A stretch of DNA of 64,000 nt, taken from Acidipropionibacterium sp. (GTDB lineage Bacteria > Actinomycetota > Actinomycetes > Propionibacteriales > Propionibacteriaceae). The stretch is taken from positions 62,001 to 126,000 of the forward strand of contig JALCLH010000008.1 in assembly GCA_022647765.1 (NCBI GenBank), given 5' to 3'. The translations under genes and the position numbers were made by a program. Below the pieces are notes generated by a model. The model did not search any database and was not told the DNA's origin. It worked only from the letters and a program-made list of their open reading frames with translations. This document shows, one piece after another, positions 1-9,414 of this stretch. Every line of letters starts with the position of its first letter. Within the stretch, counting starts at the first letter, position 1.

Positions 1-466
1 GGCCCGCGAGACCGGCGACACCGGTTTCATCCGCGAGGTCGACGAGGTGAGCCAGCATCTCTACGACCTGCCGGAGTTCCTGATCGACATCCTGGGGGTG
101 GAGGACGTCGGCGCCTACTTCCCGCACCGGGTCACCTATCACCCGTCCTGCCACGGCCGGCGGTTCCTGAAGCTCGGCGACAAGCCGGCCAGGCTGCTGA
201 GCCATGTCAAGGGGATGACCCTGGTGCCGCTGCCGATGGAGGAGCAGTGCTGCGGTTTCGGCGGCACCTTCTGCATCAAGAACTCCGACATGAGCGCTGC
301 GATGGCCGCCGACAAGGCGCGGCACATCCGCGAGACGGACGCCGAGTACGTGATCGCCGGCGACAACTCCTGCCTGATGAACATCGGTGGGGTGCTGTCC
401 CGCCAGAACTCGGGGGTCAAGGCCATCCATCTGGCCGAGATCCTGGCCAACACCGAGGAGGACTGA
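1..466 (+). CDS. lutA: LutA, Fe-S subunit of L-lactate oxidation complex (C-terminal part)
   Basis: The reading frame is open from the first base of the window, so the N-terminus lies upstream. The fragment of about 154 residues holds the second cysteine-rich (CCG-type) domain: YHPSCHGRR followed by EQCCGFGGTF, the pattern of LutA and glycolate-oxidase iron-sulfur subunits. With LutB and LutC it oxidises L-lactate to pyruvate and passes electrons to the respiratory chain. The stop is followed 4 bp later by lutB, so the three genes form one transcription unit. Confidence 0.93.
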   Translation, partial: ARETGDTGFIREVDEVSQHLYDLPEFLIDILGVEDVGAYFPHRVTYHPSCHGRRFLKLGDKPARLLSHVKGMTLVPLPMEEQCCGFGGTFCIKNSDMSAAMAADKARHIRETDAEYVIAGDNSCLMNIGGVLSRQNSGVKAIHLAEILANTEED

Positions 467-470
467 CGAG

Positions 471-2003
471 ATGGGTACCGAACTGCGCCGCATCACCGAG
501 GGCAACCATGGAGTCGCCCGGCTGACCCCGGCCCCCGACAACGGCGGCACCTTCCTGGGCATGCCGAAGTTCCAGAAGGCCGTCAAGACCGAGCTGGAGC
601 TCAACGTCCAGCGCAAGAACATGCGCAACGCCACCACCACGATCCGCAACAAGCGGGCGCTGCGGGTCTCCGAGTCCCCCGACTGGGAGGAGGTGCGCGA
701 GGCCGCCACCGAGATCAAGAACCGCGTCTCGCGGCATCTCGACTACTACCTGGAGCAGGCCGAGAAGAGCCTCACGGCTCACGGCGTCCACGTCCACTGG
801 GCCCGCGACGGCCAGGAGGCCAACCAGATCGTCGCCGACATCGCCAAGGCGAAGGGGGTCGACGAGGTCGTCAAGATCAAGTCGATCACCACCCAGGAGA
901 CCGACCTCAACGAGTACCTCGAGGAGCAGGGGATCGCGGCCTGGGAGACCGACCTGGCCGAGCTCATCGTCCAGCTCGGGCACGACCGGCCCTCCCACAT
1001 CGTGGTTCCGGCCATCCACCGCAACCGCGCCGAGGTCCGCGAGATCTTCCTCCGCGAGATGAAGAACTACGGCCGTCCGGCCCCCGAGGACGTCTCGGAG
1101 AACCCGCCGGAGCTGGCCAATGCGGCCCGGCTGCACCTGCGGGAGAAGTTCCTGCGGGCCAAGATGGCGGTCTCCGGAGCCAACTTCGTGCTCGCCGACA
1201 CCGGCTCCCTGGTGATCGTGGAGTCCGAGGGCAACGGCCGGATGTGCCTCACCCTGCCCGACACCCTGGTGTCGATGGTGGGCATCGAGAAGATCCTGCC
1301 GAGCTTCGACGATCTCGAGGTCTTCCTCAAGCTGCTGCCCCGTTCGGCCACCGGCGAGCGGATGAATCCGTACAACTCGGTGTGGAGCGGCGTCACCGAC
1401 GGCGACGGTCCGCAGGAGCAGCACGTCATCTTCATGGACAACGGCCGCACCGACGTGCTGGCCGACGCCGTGGGTCGCGAGGTGCTGCGGTGCATCCGCT
1501 GCGCCTCCTGCATCAACACCTGCCCGGTCTACGAGCGGGCCGGCGGGCACGCCTACGGCTCGGTCTACCCGGGGCCGATCGGGATCTCCCTGACGCCGCA
1601 GCTGCGCGGCGTCGAGGACCCGGTGGATCGCGCCATGCCGTACGCCTGCTCGCTGTGCGGGGCCTGCAATGAGGTGTGCCCGGTGAAGATCCCGTTCACC
1701 GACATCATCCTGCATCTGCGTCACCGGGTGGCCCAGGCCGAGAAGGCCGACCGCTTCGGCGCCGACAAGGAGGGCACCGTCGAGCGCAACCTGATGAAGA
1801 CCGCGGGCTGGGTGCTCGGGGACGCGAAGCACTTCGAGAAGGTCCAGATCGCCACTCGTGGGGCCGGCAAGGTGCTGAAGAGGCCGCTGGGGCCGATCCC
1901 GGTGCCGATCGCGGAGCGCTGGCTGAAGTACCGGGACGTCGAGGTGCCGCCCACCGACACCTTCCGCACCTGGTGGAAGAAGAACCGACAGGAGGGCGAG
2001 TGA
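471..2003 (+). CDS. lutB: LutB, LUD-domain ferredoxin-like subunit of lactate oxidation
   Basis: The protein has 510 residues, normal for LutB. Residues about 60-310 form the LUD domain. Two 4Fe-4S motifs follow: CIRCASCINTCP from residue 341 and CSLCGACNEVCP from residue 393. The frame is open further upstream, but I chose the ATG at 471 because it lies 4 bp after the lutA stop and has GAGGAGGAC just upstream. The TGA stop shares one base with the lutC ATG. Electron-transfer core of the L-lactate dehydrogenase complex. Confidence 0.95.
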   Translation: MGTELRRITEGNHGVARLTPAPDNGGTFLGMPKFQKAVKTELELNVQRKNMRNATTTIRNKRALRVSESPDWEEVREAATEIKNRVSRHLDYYLEQAEKSLTAHGVHVHWARDGQEANQIVADIAKAKGVDEVVKIKSITTQETDLNEYLEEQGIAAWETDLAELIVQLGHDRPSHIVVPAIHRNRAEVREIFLREMKNYGRPAPEDVSENPPELANAARLHLREKFLRAKMAVSGANFVLADTGSLVIVESEGNGRMCLTLPDTLVSMVGIEKILPSFDDLEVFLKLLPRSATGERMNPYNSVWSGVTDGDGPQEQHVIFMDNGRTDVLADAVGREVLRCIRCASCINTCPVYERAGGHAYGSVYPGPIGISLTPQLRGVEDPVDRAMPYACSLCGACNEVCPVKIPFTDIILHLRHRVAQAEKADRFGADKEGTVERNLMKTAGWVLGDAKHFEKVQIATRGAGKVLKRPLGPIPVPIAERWLKYRDVEVPPTDTFRTWWKKNRQEGE

Positions 2004-2698
2004 TGAGCGCTCAGCAGACGGAGATGAGCGCGAGGGACACCGCCGCGCGCGCCGAGATCTTCGCGAGGATTCGCCGGGGGACCGCCGATATCACCGACAA
2101 GAATCCCGAGACCGACACCCCGATCAACTGGACCTACGGCGGCGGCATCGAGATGGAGGACGTCGTCGGCACCTTCGTCCAGAAGGTCATCGACTACTCG
2201 GCGACCGTGGTGCGGGTGAAGTCGGCCGATGTGGCCCAGGCCGTGGTCGAGGGGCTGAAGGCCACCGGCGCCCGGATGAACACCGCGGTGCCCGCCGGGC
2301 TGGACGCCGACTGGATCTACGCGATCCGGGCTGCCGGGCTGGAGGCCCGGGTCGACGACCCGCAGCTGAGCAAGGAGACCCTCAACGAGACCGAGGCCGT
2401 GGTGACGGCCGCGGCCTGCGGGGTGGCCGACACCGGCACCATCGTGCTGACCCACGTCGCCGACCAGGGACGCCGCGCGCTCACCCTGGTGCCCGATCGC
2501 CACGTGTGCGTGGTGCTGGCCTCCCAGGTGGTCTCCGATGTGCCGGAGGCGGTGCAGATCGTCAAGCCCGCGGTTCAGGAGGGGCATCCGCTCACCTGGA
2601 TCTCCGGCGGTTCTGCGACCAGCGACATCGAGCTGTCCCGGGTGGACGGAGTGCACGGCCCGCGCACGCTGTACGTCATCGTGGTGGATGACGCCTGA
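2003..2698 (+). CDS. lutC: LutC, LUD-domain protein of lactate oxidation
   Basis: 231 residues, normal for LutC. The start is fixed by the TGATG overlap with lutB and by GGAGGGCGAG upstream. The C-terminal half shows the LUD signature (CGVADTGTIVL, then DRHVCVVLA). It has no cysteine cluster, as expected for this subunit. Last gene of lutABC; no lut regulator is visible downstream, and the next gene, cydC, converges on it across a 79-bp hairpin element. Confidence 0.94.
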   Translation: MSAQQTEMSARDTAARAEIFARIRRGTADITDKNPETDTPINWTYGGGIEMEDVVGTFVQKVIDYSATVVRVKSADVAQAVVEGLKATGARMNTAVPAGLDADWIYAIRAAGLEARVDDPQLSKETLNETEAVVTAAACGVADTGTIVLTHVADQGRRALTLVPDRHVCVVLASQVVSDVPEAVQIVKPAVQEGHPLTWISGGSATSDIELSRVDGVHGPRTLYVIVVDDA

Positions 2699-2854
2699 GA
2701 GGGCTCTTGCTCCTTCTCTGGTGAGATTCCTGTGAGATGAGGACGCGCCTCGGGCGCCGTTCCGGTTCCGGCCGGGGCGGCGCCCGAGGTGTGTCAGGAC
2801 CGGCGCATGGGCACATCAGGCTCGGACCCGCGGCGCGCCAGTCCGCGCATCAGG

Positions 2855-2933
2855 TGGTCCCGATCACTCCCGGTGGGCCGGTCTTCGGCATCACCGGCGC
2901 AGAATCACGGCGTGTCGGGAGTGATCGGGACCA
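2855..2933. repeat. 79-bp hairpin element, family A copy 1
   Basis: The outer arms are 18 bp: TGGTCCCGATCACTCCCG on the left and its exact reverse complement on the right, separated by 43 bases. An inner hairpin GCCGGT...ACCGGC lies in the loop, and the right flank of the loop reads AATCACGGCGTGT. The element sits between the convergent ends of lutC and cydC (2699-2974), where I see no gene. It may also act as a bidirectional terminator, although no T-tract follows it. Confidence 0.9.
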
Positions 2934-2974
2934 TCGAGCCGCCGGACGCTCGGTGGCCGGAACCGGATCTGGTC

Positions 2975-4713
2975 TCAGCCGATCCGCCAGACGCGGTCGC
3001 AGCGGTCCATCACATCCCGGTCGTGGGTGATGACGAGCATCGCGGCTCCGGGGGCGGAGGCCCACAGGTCGTCCATCAGCAGGGCCGAGGTCTCGGAGTC
3101 CAGGTGTTCGGTGGGCTCGTCGAGAATGAGCAGCGGTGGCTGCCGGGTGCCGGAAGAGAGTTCTGGCCGGACCGCCTCGGTAGGGGGAAGGGGACAGCGG
3201 GAGCGTGGGACGTGGCAGGAGGGGACGGGCGGGTGACGTGATGGGCCAGGACCCGCGCCATCGCCAGCCGCTGAGCCTCGCCCCCCGACAGGGTCGCGCC
3301 GTCCTCCCCGACCAGCCGGTCCAGGGGCATCTCCAGGCCGGCATGGGCCAGGGCCCCGGCGACCTCCGGGTCGGTGGCATCCCGGTCGCCGATCTTGACG
3401 TTCTCGGCGATCGTGGTCGCGAAGACGTGGGCGTCCTGGGCCAGGTAGCGCACCCTGCCGGTGGTCGCGACGGTCCCGGAGATCTCAGGGATCAGCCCCA
3501 TCACGGTGGCGGCCAGAGTCGTCTTCCCGATCCCGGATGGCCCCACCACCGCCACCCGCTCGCCGGGAGCGACATCCAGGTCCAGCCCGGTCAGCACCGG
3601 ATCGTGGCCGGGCCAGCCGATGGCGAGCCCCTCGATGTGCAGCGAGGGCGGGTCCTCGGCACGCACGTGGACGCCGTCGACCTGGGCCTTCGTGGAGTCT
3701 CCGGAGCCCACCGGAGGGGCGTCCAGCACCTCGACCACCCGTTGCAGCGCCCCGGTGGCCCTGGTGAAGGTCTGGGCCGAGCTGGTGAAGCTCGCGAACA
3801 CCTCGTGCAGGGCCAGCGGGGTGAGCACCAGCACCGCCAGGATGCGGCCGCCCATGGTGCCGTCGGCCACCGCCCGGCCGCCGATCAGCAGTGCGCCGAT
3901 CACCGCGACGCCGGCCGCCAGGACCTGCCCGCCGGTCGCCAGGCCGCGCACCCTGGCGGCCCGGCGCTCGGCGTCGCGGAGCCGGGCGTCGACGTCCAGC
4001 ACCCGTTGCAGCGCTCCCTCCTCGGCTCCCAGCGCCACCAGGTCCGGGGCGGCCATGGTCAGTTCCCGGGTGCGGTCGGCCAGCTCGCCGCGCAGGGGAG
4101 TCACCGCCCGGTCGGCGCTCAGCGAGACCCGCCGGGTGAGCCACGGCATCACCACCCCGGCCAGCAGCGCCGATCCGAGCAGCACCGCCGCCGAACCCAC
4201 CGAGAACCGGCCGATCAGCGCCGTCGTCCCGATGATCACCAGGGAGGCCGCGCAGGCCGGCACCACCACCCGGACCACCAGGTCCAGCACCGCCTCCACA
4301 TCGGCGGTGACCCGCATCAGCAGGTCCCCGTGACGGCGTCCCAGCAGGGTGGTGCCGGACAGCCGGCCGTAGACCCGCATCCGCAGGGCGCTCTGCATCC
4401 GCAGCGCCAGATCGTGACCGACCAGCCGCTCGGCATAGCGGAACACCCCGCGCGAGATGCCGAAGAACCGCACGCCGACCGCGGCCGCCTCCAGGTAGAG
4501 CACCGGCGGCATCTCGGCGGCCCGCGACAGCAGCCAGCCGGCCACCCCCATCAGGGCCACCGAGGCCCCGGAGGCGCAGGCCGACAGCAGGATCGCCAGG
4601 CCGAACAGCCGTTTCCCCTTGTCGACGTCGCCCAGCAGCATTCTCATCAGCCGCCAGGCGGGGTTCAGGGAGAGTCGGTGCGATCCCTGGCGAATCCATG
4701 CCGGTGCCGGCAT
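2975..4713 (-). CDS. cydC: CydC, ABC exporter subunit for cytochrome bd assembly (frame-disrupted)
   Basis: The N-terminal membrane domain (FGLAILLSA, GVAGWLLSRAAE) is followed by an ATPase with Walker A GPSGIGKTT and signature LSGGEAQR. Walker B (LLILDEPTEHLD) and the H-loop (VITHDRD) are present, but one frame away, ending at the stop at 2975. Between signature and Walker B (about 3135-3240) lies some 100 bp of purine-rich sequence absent from normal CydC, and the shift falls inside it. The ATG at 4713 keeps the main frame; another ATG at 4777 overlaps cydD by ATGA but would need a further shift. CydDC exports thiols needed for haem bd assembly. Confidence 0.85.
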
Positions 4714-4773
4714 CGACGTCGGCCATCGCGGCCGGTGAGGAGGCGGCTCCCGAGCCGCGGCGCAGCTCCAGGC

Positions 4774-6528
4774 TCATCGCGTGGCCTCCCCGGTGGCGGT
4801 GGTTGCGGCAGCGAGGGTGACGATCCGGTCGGCGCTCTCGAGCACCTGACGGCGGTGGCTCACCACCAGCACCGAGGCGCCGAGATCGCGGACGGTGCGC
4901 AGCACGGTGGACTCGGTGGCCTCGTCCAGCCCGGCGGTCGGCTCGTCGAGCACCAGCATCCCGGCCCCGCCCTCCTCGACCCGCAGCAGGGCGCGGGCCA
5001 GCGCCACCCGGCGTCGCTCCCCGGCCGACAGGCCCTCGGCGTCGTCGTCGACCTCCTTGTCCAGGGCCAGCGAGCGGCCTCCGCAGCGGTCCAGGGCGTC
5101 GCGCAGCTGCGCGGGGGTGGCCTGCGGGTGGCCGAGCAGCAGATTGCCGGCGATGCTGCCGCGCAGCAGTCCCGGGTTCTGCGGCACATAGGCCAGACGC
5201 CGTCGCCAGGCTCGCCAGGTGTCCTGGCCGGCGCCGGTGAGATCGACGCCGCCGACCAGGATCCGGCCCGAGTCGGGCGGGAAGGAAGCCGAGCAGGCAG
5301 TCCAGGGCCGTCGTCTTGCCGGCCCCGGAGTGTCCGGCCAGGGCCACCGTCTCGCCGGGTTCGATCCGGAGACTGAGCCCGGACAGGGCGGGAGAGCCGG
5401 CTCCCGGATAGCTGACGGAGAGGTCCTCGAGGACCAGGGCGGCGTCGCGCGGGGAGGGGACGGAGCGGGCGGGGGAGACAGCGGACGGCACGGAGGATGG
5501 GGAAGGAGCCGGGGAGGGGGAAGGAGCCGAGGAGAGCGGCGCAGCGGGGGAGCCGGGGCAGAGGCGCCGACCGGCGTCTGCGACCTCTCGATCACCGAGA
5601 AGGCCGCTTCGGCGGCCGCCATCCCGTCGGCGGAGTCGTGGTAGCGGGCGCCCACCTCGCGCACCGGAAGGTAGACCTCCGGAGCCAGGATGAGGATGAA
5701 CAGGGAGGTGCGCAGGTCCATCCCGCCGGCGGCCACCCGGAAACCGATGGTGACCGCCACCAGGGCCACCGACAGGGTGGCCAGCAGCTCCAGCACGAAG
5801 GAGGACATGAAGCTGATCCGCAGGGTCCGCATGGTCTCGGACCGGTTGGCCCCCTCGGTCCGCCGCAGCCCCTTCAGCTGGGCCCGGGCCCGGCCGAAGA
5901 CCTGCAGGGTCGGAAGCCCGGCCATGAGATCGGCGAAATGGTTCGCCAACCGGGTCTGCACCCGGAACCGCCTGGCCATCGCGGCCTCGGTCCGCCATCC
6001 GATGAGAGCCATGAAGACCGGGATCAGCGGGATCGTCACCGCGATGATGATGACGCTGGTGAGGTCCTGCAGGCCGATCGCCACCGCCAGGATCACCGGC
6101 ACGATGCAGGCCAGCACCAGCTGCGGCAGGTACTTCGCGTAGAAGCCGTCCAGGGCGTCCAACCCGGTGGTCACCAGTGTGATGAGGGTGCCCGAGGGCA
6201 CCGTGGAATCGGTGGGCCGCACCAGCCGGGCGCGCAGCAGGTCGCCGCGAAGCTGCGACTTCACCGCGGCGGCGGCCCGGTGGGAGAGCCACTCGGTGGC
6301 CCAGGAGGTCACCGCCCGCCCGCAGAACACCGCGGCCAGCAGCGCGCACCAGGTGGTCAGCCCGTCGGTGCGGTGGGTGGCGAAGACCGAGGAGATGGCG
6401 CGGGCCAGCAGCCAGGCCTGGCACAGCACCAGGACGGCCGTGACCACCCCGGTGACGCACAGCGCCACCAGGAAGGGCACGGTCGCCCTGGCCCGGTGCA
6501 ACAACCGGGGATCGATGGGACCTGCCAC
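4774..6528 (-). CDS. cydD: CydD, ABC exporter subunit for cytochrome bd assembly (frame-disrupted)
   Basis: GTG start at 6528. The membrane domain covers residues about 1-320, including AAAAVKSQLRGDLL and LAPEVYLPVREVGARYHD, typical of CydD. The ATPase has Walker A GHSGAGKTT (readable only in a neighbouring frame, about 5300-5520), signature LSAGERRRVALARALL and Walker B MLVLDEPTAGLD. Two opposite shifts bracket the stretch with Walker A; the upstream one lies in a purine-rich linker of imperfect GGGGAAGGAGCC units at about 5440-5560. It forms a heterodimer with CydC. Confidence 0.87.
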   Translation of the reverse strand: MAGPIDPRLLHRARATVPFLVALCVTGVVTAVLVLCQAWLLARAISSVFATHRTDGLTTWCALLAAVFCGRAVTSWATEWLSHRAAAAVKSQLRGDLLRARLVRPTDSTVPSGTLITLVTTGLDALDGFYAKYLPQLVLACIVPVILAVAIGLQDLTSVIIIAVTIPLIPVFMALIGWRTEAAMARRFRVQTRLANHFADLMAGLPTLQVFGRARAQLKGLRRTEGANRSETMRTLRISFMSSFVLELLATLSVALVAVTIGFRVAAGGMDLRTSLFILILAPEVYLPVREVGARYHDSADGMAAAEAAFSVIERSQTPVGASAPAPPLRRSPRLLPPPRLLPHPPCRPLSPPPAPSPPRATPPWSSRTSPSAIREPALPPCPGSVSGSNPARRWPWPDTPGPARRRPWTACSASFPPDSGRILVGGVDLTGAGQDTWRAWRRRLAYVPQNPGLLRGSIAGNLLLGHPQATPAQLRDALDRCGGRSLALDKEVDDDAEGLSAGERRRVALARALLRVEEGGAGMLVLDEPTAGLDEATESTVLRTVRDLGASVLVVSHRRQVLESADRIVTLAAATTATGEATR

Positions 6529-6595
6529 GCGGTCTCGCGGTCTCAGCGGGGGACTGGCGTCGGCGTCGCCGGGCCCATGACGCAGGAGGCCGCCA

Positions 6596-7666
6596 TCAGG
6601 CGTGCACCGCGTCGCTGGGGATCGAGTCCCGCGAGATCCGCTGGCGGAACACCCAGTACGACCAGGCCTGATAGATCAGCACGATCGGCACCATGACGCA
6701 GGCGGCGATGGTCATGATCTTCAGGGTGTAGGGGCTCGACGAGGCGATCCACATGTCGAAGGGCACCCCGACCGGGCGGAAGCCGATGTTGACCCACATC
6801 TTGACGAACATCGCCGCCATCATCACCGCGATCGCGGCGCCGTTGAGGATGAACGCGAAACCGTCCCGCTCGCGGCTCGACAGGAGCGCGGCGACCGCCA
6901 CCAGCAGCACCGCCAGCACCGCCAGGATCCAGGTGAGGAGATGCTGGGTGCCGTTCGCCGGGGCGTACATGGTGTTGAACATCACGGCCCAGGCGGCCAT
7001 CAGCAGGGCGGCCAGCCAGCCGAGCCGGGTCGCCGTCCTCCCCGCGCGATCGTGCATGTGGCCGGTGGTCTTGAGCGCGATGAACCCGGCCCCGTGGGCG
7101 CAGAACAGGATGACGAAGAGCAGCCCGCCGATCAGCGCGAAGGGGGTGAACAGACCCCAGAAGGAGGTCGTCACGACCGGGAAATCGCCGTTGAGAGTGG
7201 CCTTGGGCCCCAGGGCGATGCCGCGCACGAAGTTCGCGAACCCGACCCCCAGCACCAGGGTCGGCAGGAAGGAGCCGATGGTCGCCATCCAGTCGAAGGT
7301 GTTGCGCCACTTGGACGAGGGGTGCTTGGAGCGGTACTCGAAGGAGACGCCGCGGATGATGAGGCCGAGCAGTACCAGCAGCAGCGGCAGGTACAGACCG
7401 GAGAACAGCGAGGCGTACCAGCCCGGGAAGGCCGCGAACATGGCGCCGCCGGCGGTGATCAGCCACACCTCGTTGGCGTCCCAGGTGGGGCCGATGGTGT
7501 TGACCATCACCCGCTTGTCCGTCTCGTCCTTGCCCAGGAAGGGCAGCAGCATGGCGACTCCGAAGTCGAAGCCCTCCAGGAAGAAGAATCCGATCCACAG
7601 CACGGCGATGAGGATGAACCACACCGGGGTGAGCGGGGAATGAGCGATCTCGAGAATGGGGAACAT
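6596..7666 (-). CDS. cydB: Cytochrome bd ubiquinol/menaquinol oxidase subunit II
   Basis: 356 residues with eight or nine hydrophobic segments. The N-terminus (WIGFFFLEGFDFGVAMLLPF) and the GPTWDANEVWL motif are those of CydB. I prefer the ATG at 7666 over the in-frame TTG at 7672 because GAGGGG lies 8 bases upstream of the ATG. It follows cydA by 12 bp and precedes cydD by 67 bp in the order cydABDC. The enzyme is a high-affinity, proton-non-pumping terminal oxidase, useful for a microaerophilic propionibacterium. Confidence 0.96.
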   Translation of the reverse strand: MFPILEIAHSPLTPVWFILIAVLWIGFFFLEGFDFGVAMLLPFLGKDETDKRVMVNTIGPTWDANEVWLITAGGAMFAAFPGWYASLFSGLYLPLLLVLLGLIIRGVSFEYRSKHPSSKWRNTFDWMATIGSFLPTLVLGVGFANFVRGIALGPKATLNGDFPVVTTSFWGLFTPFALIGGLLFVILFCAHGAGFIALKTTGHMHDRAGRTATRLGWLAALLMAAWAVMFNTMYAPANGTQHLLTWILAVLAVLLVAVAALLSSRERDGFAFILNGAAIAVMMAAMFVKMWVNIGFRPVGVPFDMWIASSSPYTLKIMTIAACVMVPIVLIYQAWSYWVFRQRISRDSIPSDAVHA

Positions 7667-7678
7667 GAGCAAGACCCC

Positions 7679-9199
7679 TCAGTAGGCGAAGGACAAGGGG
7701 GCGTCCTCGTCCTCATCGTGATCGTGGGCGGTTGGCGCGACGTCGGGCAGGCCCTTGCGGACGGCCTTGAAGAACAGCCCCACCTCGACGATCGCCAGGA
7801 TGCCGTAGATCAGCGTGTAGACGATCACCGACGTCAGCACGGATGCGGCGGAGACGCCGGGGGAGACCCCCTCGGTGGTGGGCAGGACGCCGGCCACGAT
7901 CCAGGGCTGGCGCCCCATCTCGGTGAAGAGCCAGCCGAAGGAGTTCGCGAACAGCGGGCTCAGCGGTATCAGTATCAGCACCGCGCTGAGCCATCTCATG
8001 CGCTTGGGATTGCGATCCTTGGCCAGCCATACCAGCATCACCACCCCGGCCAGGATGGCGATGATCCCCAACGTGATCATGATCCGGAAGGCCCAGTAGG
8101 TGACCGGGATGATCGGCGTCAGCTCGATGCCGTCCTTGGCGATGTGGTCGCGCAGCACCTCCTGGTAGCTGGACTGCAGGGGGGTCTGCTTGCCGTACTT
8201 GTTCTCGTAGGCGTAGTTCTTGAGGTCGACGTCCTTGAGCTCGTTGATGCCCTCGATCGTGCTGCCCCACTTGCCATTGCTGAGGAAGCCGAGCATGCCG
8301 GGAACCTTGATGGTGAAGATCGGCGCGGAGCCGTCCAGCTTGCCGATGGTGAGGATCGAGAAATCGCTGGTGGTCTCGTAGGCGGCCTCGGCCGAGGCCA
8401 TCTTCATCGGCTGGGCGTCGACCATCGCCTTGCCCATGGTGTCGCCCGACAGCGCCGTGAGAGCTCCGGAGATGATGAGCACCCAGGCGCCGAACTTCGT
8501 CGCCCACCGCCAGGTGCGGGCCTCCTCCACCTCGGCGGCGTCCGTGATCGCAGTCGTGCGACGCCCGTTGGCGACCTTCGAGAGTTGCCAGAAGGCGATT
8601 GAGGCGATCAGCGCCCCGCCGACCAGGAAACAGGCCGGGATCTGGTGCATCACGGTGGCCTTGAACACCGGATTGGTGAGGACCGCCCCGAAGTCGGTGA
8701 GCTCGGCGCGGTGGGTCTGGGGATTGTAGGTCGCCCCGACCGGGTTCTGCATGAAGGAGTTCGCCGCCAGGATGAACACCGCCGACAGCATCGTCGCGAT
8801 GGCGGTGAGGTAGATGGTCGCCAGGTGGATCTTCTCGGGCAGCCGGCCCCAGCCGAAGATCCACAGGCCGACGAAGGTGGACTCCATGAAGAAGGCGATC
8901 AGCGCCTCCAGGGCGAGCGGGGCGCCGAAGATGTCGCCGACGAAGCGGGAGTACTCCGACCAGTTCATGCCGAACTGGAACTCCTGGACGATGCCGGTCA
9001 CCACACCCAGGGCGAAGTTGATCAGGAACAGGTTCCCGTAGAACTTCGTGAGCTTGAGGTAGCGGTCGTTCTTCGTCTTGAGCCAGATGGTCTGCAGGAC
9101 CGCGACCAGCATCGACAGCGAGATGGTGATCGGGACGAAGAGGAAGTGATAGATCGTCGTGATCCCGAATTGCCATCGAGCGATGAGTTCGGCATTCAT
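7679..9199 (-). CDS. cydA: Cytochrome bd oxidase subunit I
   Basis: 506 residues, intact. Haem-ligand regions are recognisable: the histidine in TTIYHFLFVP near the N-terminus and the one in TVMHQIPACFLVGG. The periplasmic Q-loop region is present, followed by GRQPWIVAGVLPTTEGVSP. I place the start at the ATG at 9199. There is no Shine-Dalgarno, but a TAGGTT box at 9212-9207 lies 7 bases upstream, which fits a leaderless transcript. A regulator site overlaps this promoter. First gene of cydABDC. Confidence 0.96.
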   Translation of the reverse strand: MNAELIARWQFGITTIYHFLFVPITISLSMLVAVLQTIWLKTKNDRYLKLTKFYGNLFLINFALGVVTGIVQEFQFGMNWSEYSRFVGDIFGAPLALEALIAFFMESTFVGLWIFGWGRLPEKIHLATIYLTAIATMLSAVFILAANSFMQNPVGATYNPQTHRAELTDFGAVLTNPVFKATVMHQIPACFLVGGALIASIAFWQLSKVANGRRTTAITDAAEVEEARTWRWATKFGAWVLIISGALTALSGDTMGKAMVDAQPMKMASAEAAYETTSDFSILTIGKLDGSAPIFTIKVPGMLGFLSNGKWGSTIEGINELKDVDLKNYAYENKYGKQTPLQSSYQEVLRDHIAKDGIELTPIIPVTYWAFRIMITLGIIAILAGVVMLVWLAKDRNPKRMRWLSAVLILIPLSPLFANSFGWLFTEMGRQPWIVAGVLPTTEGVSPGVSAASVLTSVIVYTLIYGILAIVEVGLFFKAVRKGLPDVAPTAHDHDEDEDAPLSFAY

Positions 9200-9206
9200 G
9201 GCGCTG

Positions 9207-9231
9207 AACCTACTACCAGCGGTCGTATCAG
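9207..9231 (-). promoter_or_regulatory. cydA promoter with probable BlaI-family operator
   Basis: On the minus strand TAGGTT (9212-9207) stands 7 bases before the cydA ATG. Immediately upstream, 9211-9231 reads on the plus strand TACTACCAGC then GGTCGTATCAG. This matches 18 of 21 bases of the site before the divergent regulator gene at 9415, in the same orientation. The halves TACTAC and GTCGTA form a loose dyad, as expected for a dimeric BlaI/MecI-type repressor. Binding is inference. Confidence 0.6.
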
Positions 9232-9367
9232 TCCACACGCAGAGTTGCCGTGAGTGTACTGAGCGCGGGGTCGATGCCGTCGTCCGGGGTGCCTATTTCG
9301 CTGAAAGGGGAAAGGTGTATGGCGCGCCGTGCGGCGGGTGGCCGGGGAGTGGACGCCGTCGTCTGGG

Positions 9368-9407
9368 TACTACGAACCGTCGTATCAGCGGGTCCGATGG
9401 CTAGACT
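9368..9407 (+). promoter_or_regulatory. Promoter and probable operator of the BlaI-type regulator
   Basis: 9368-9388 reads TACTACGAAC then CGTCGTATCAG, the twin of the cydA site. A TAGACT -10 box follows at 9402-9407, 7 bases before the ATG at 9415, so the mRNA probably begins at the start codon. The operator covers the -35 position, the usual arrangement for autorepression. Confidence 0.6.
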
Positions 9408-9414
9408 GTGCGGC

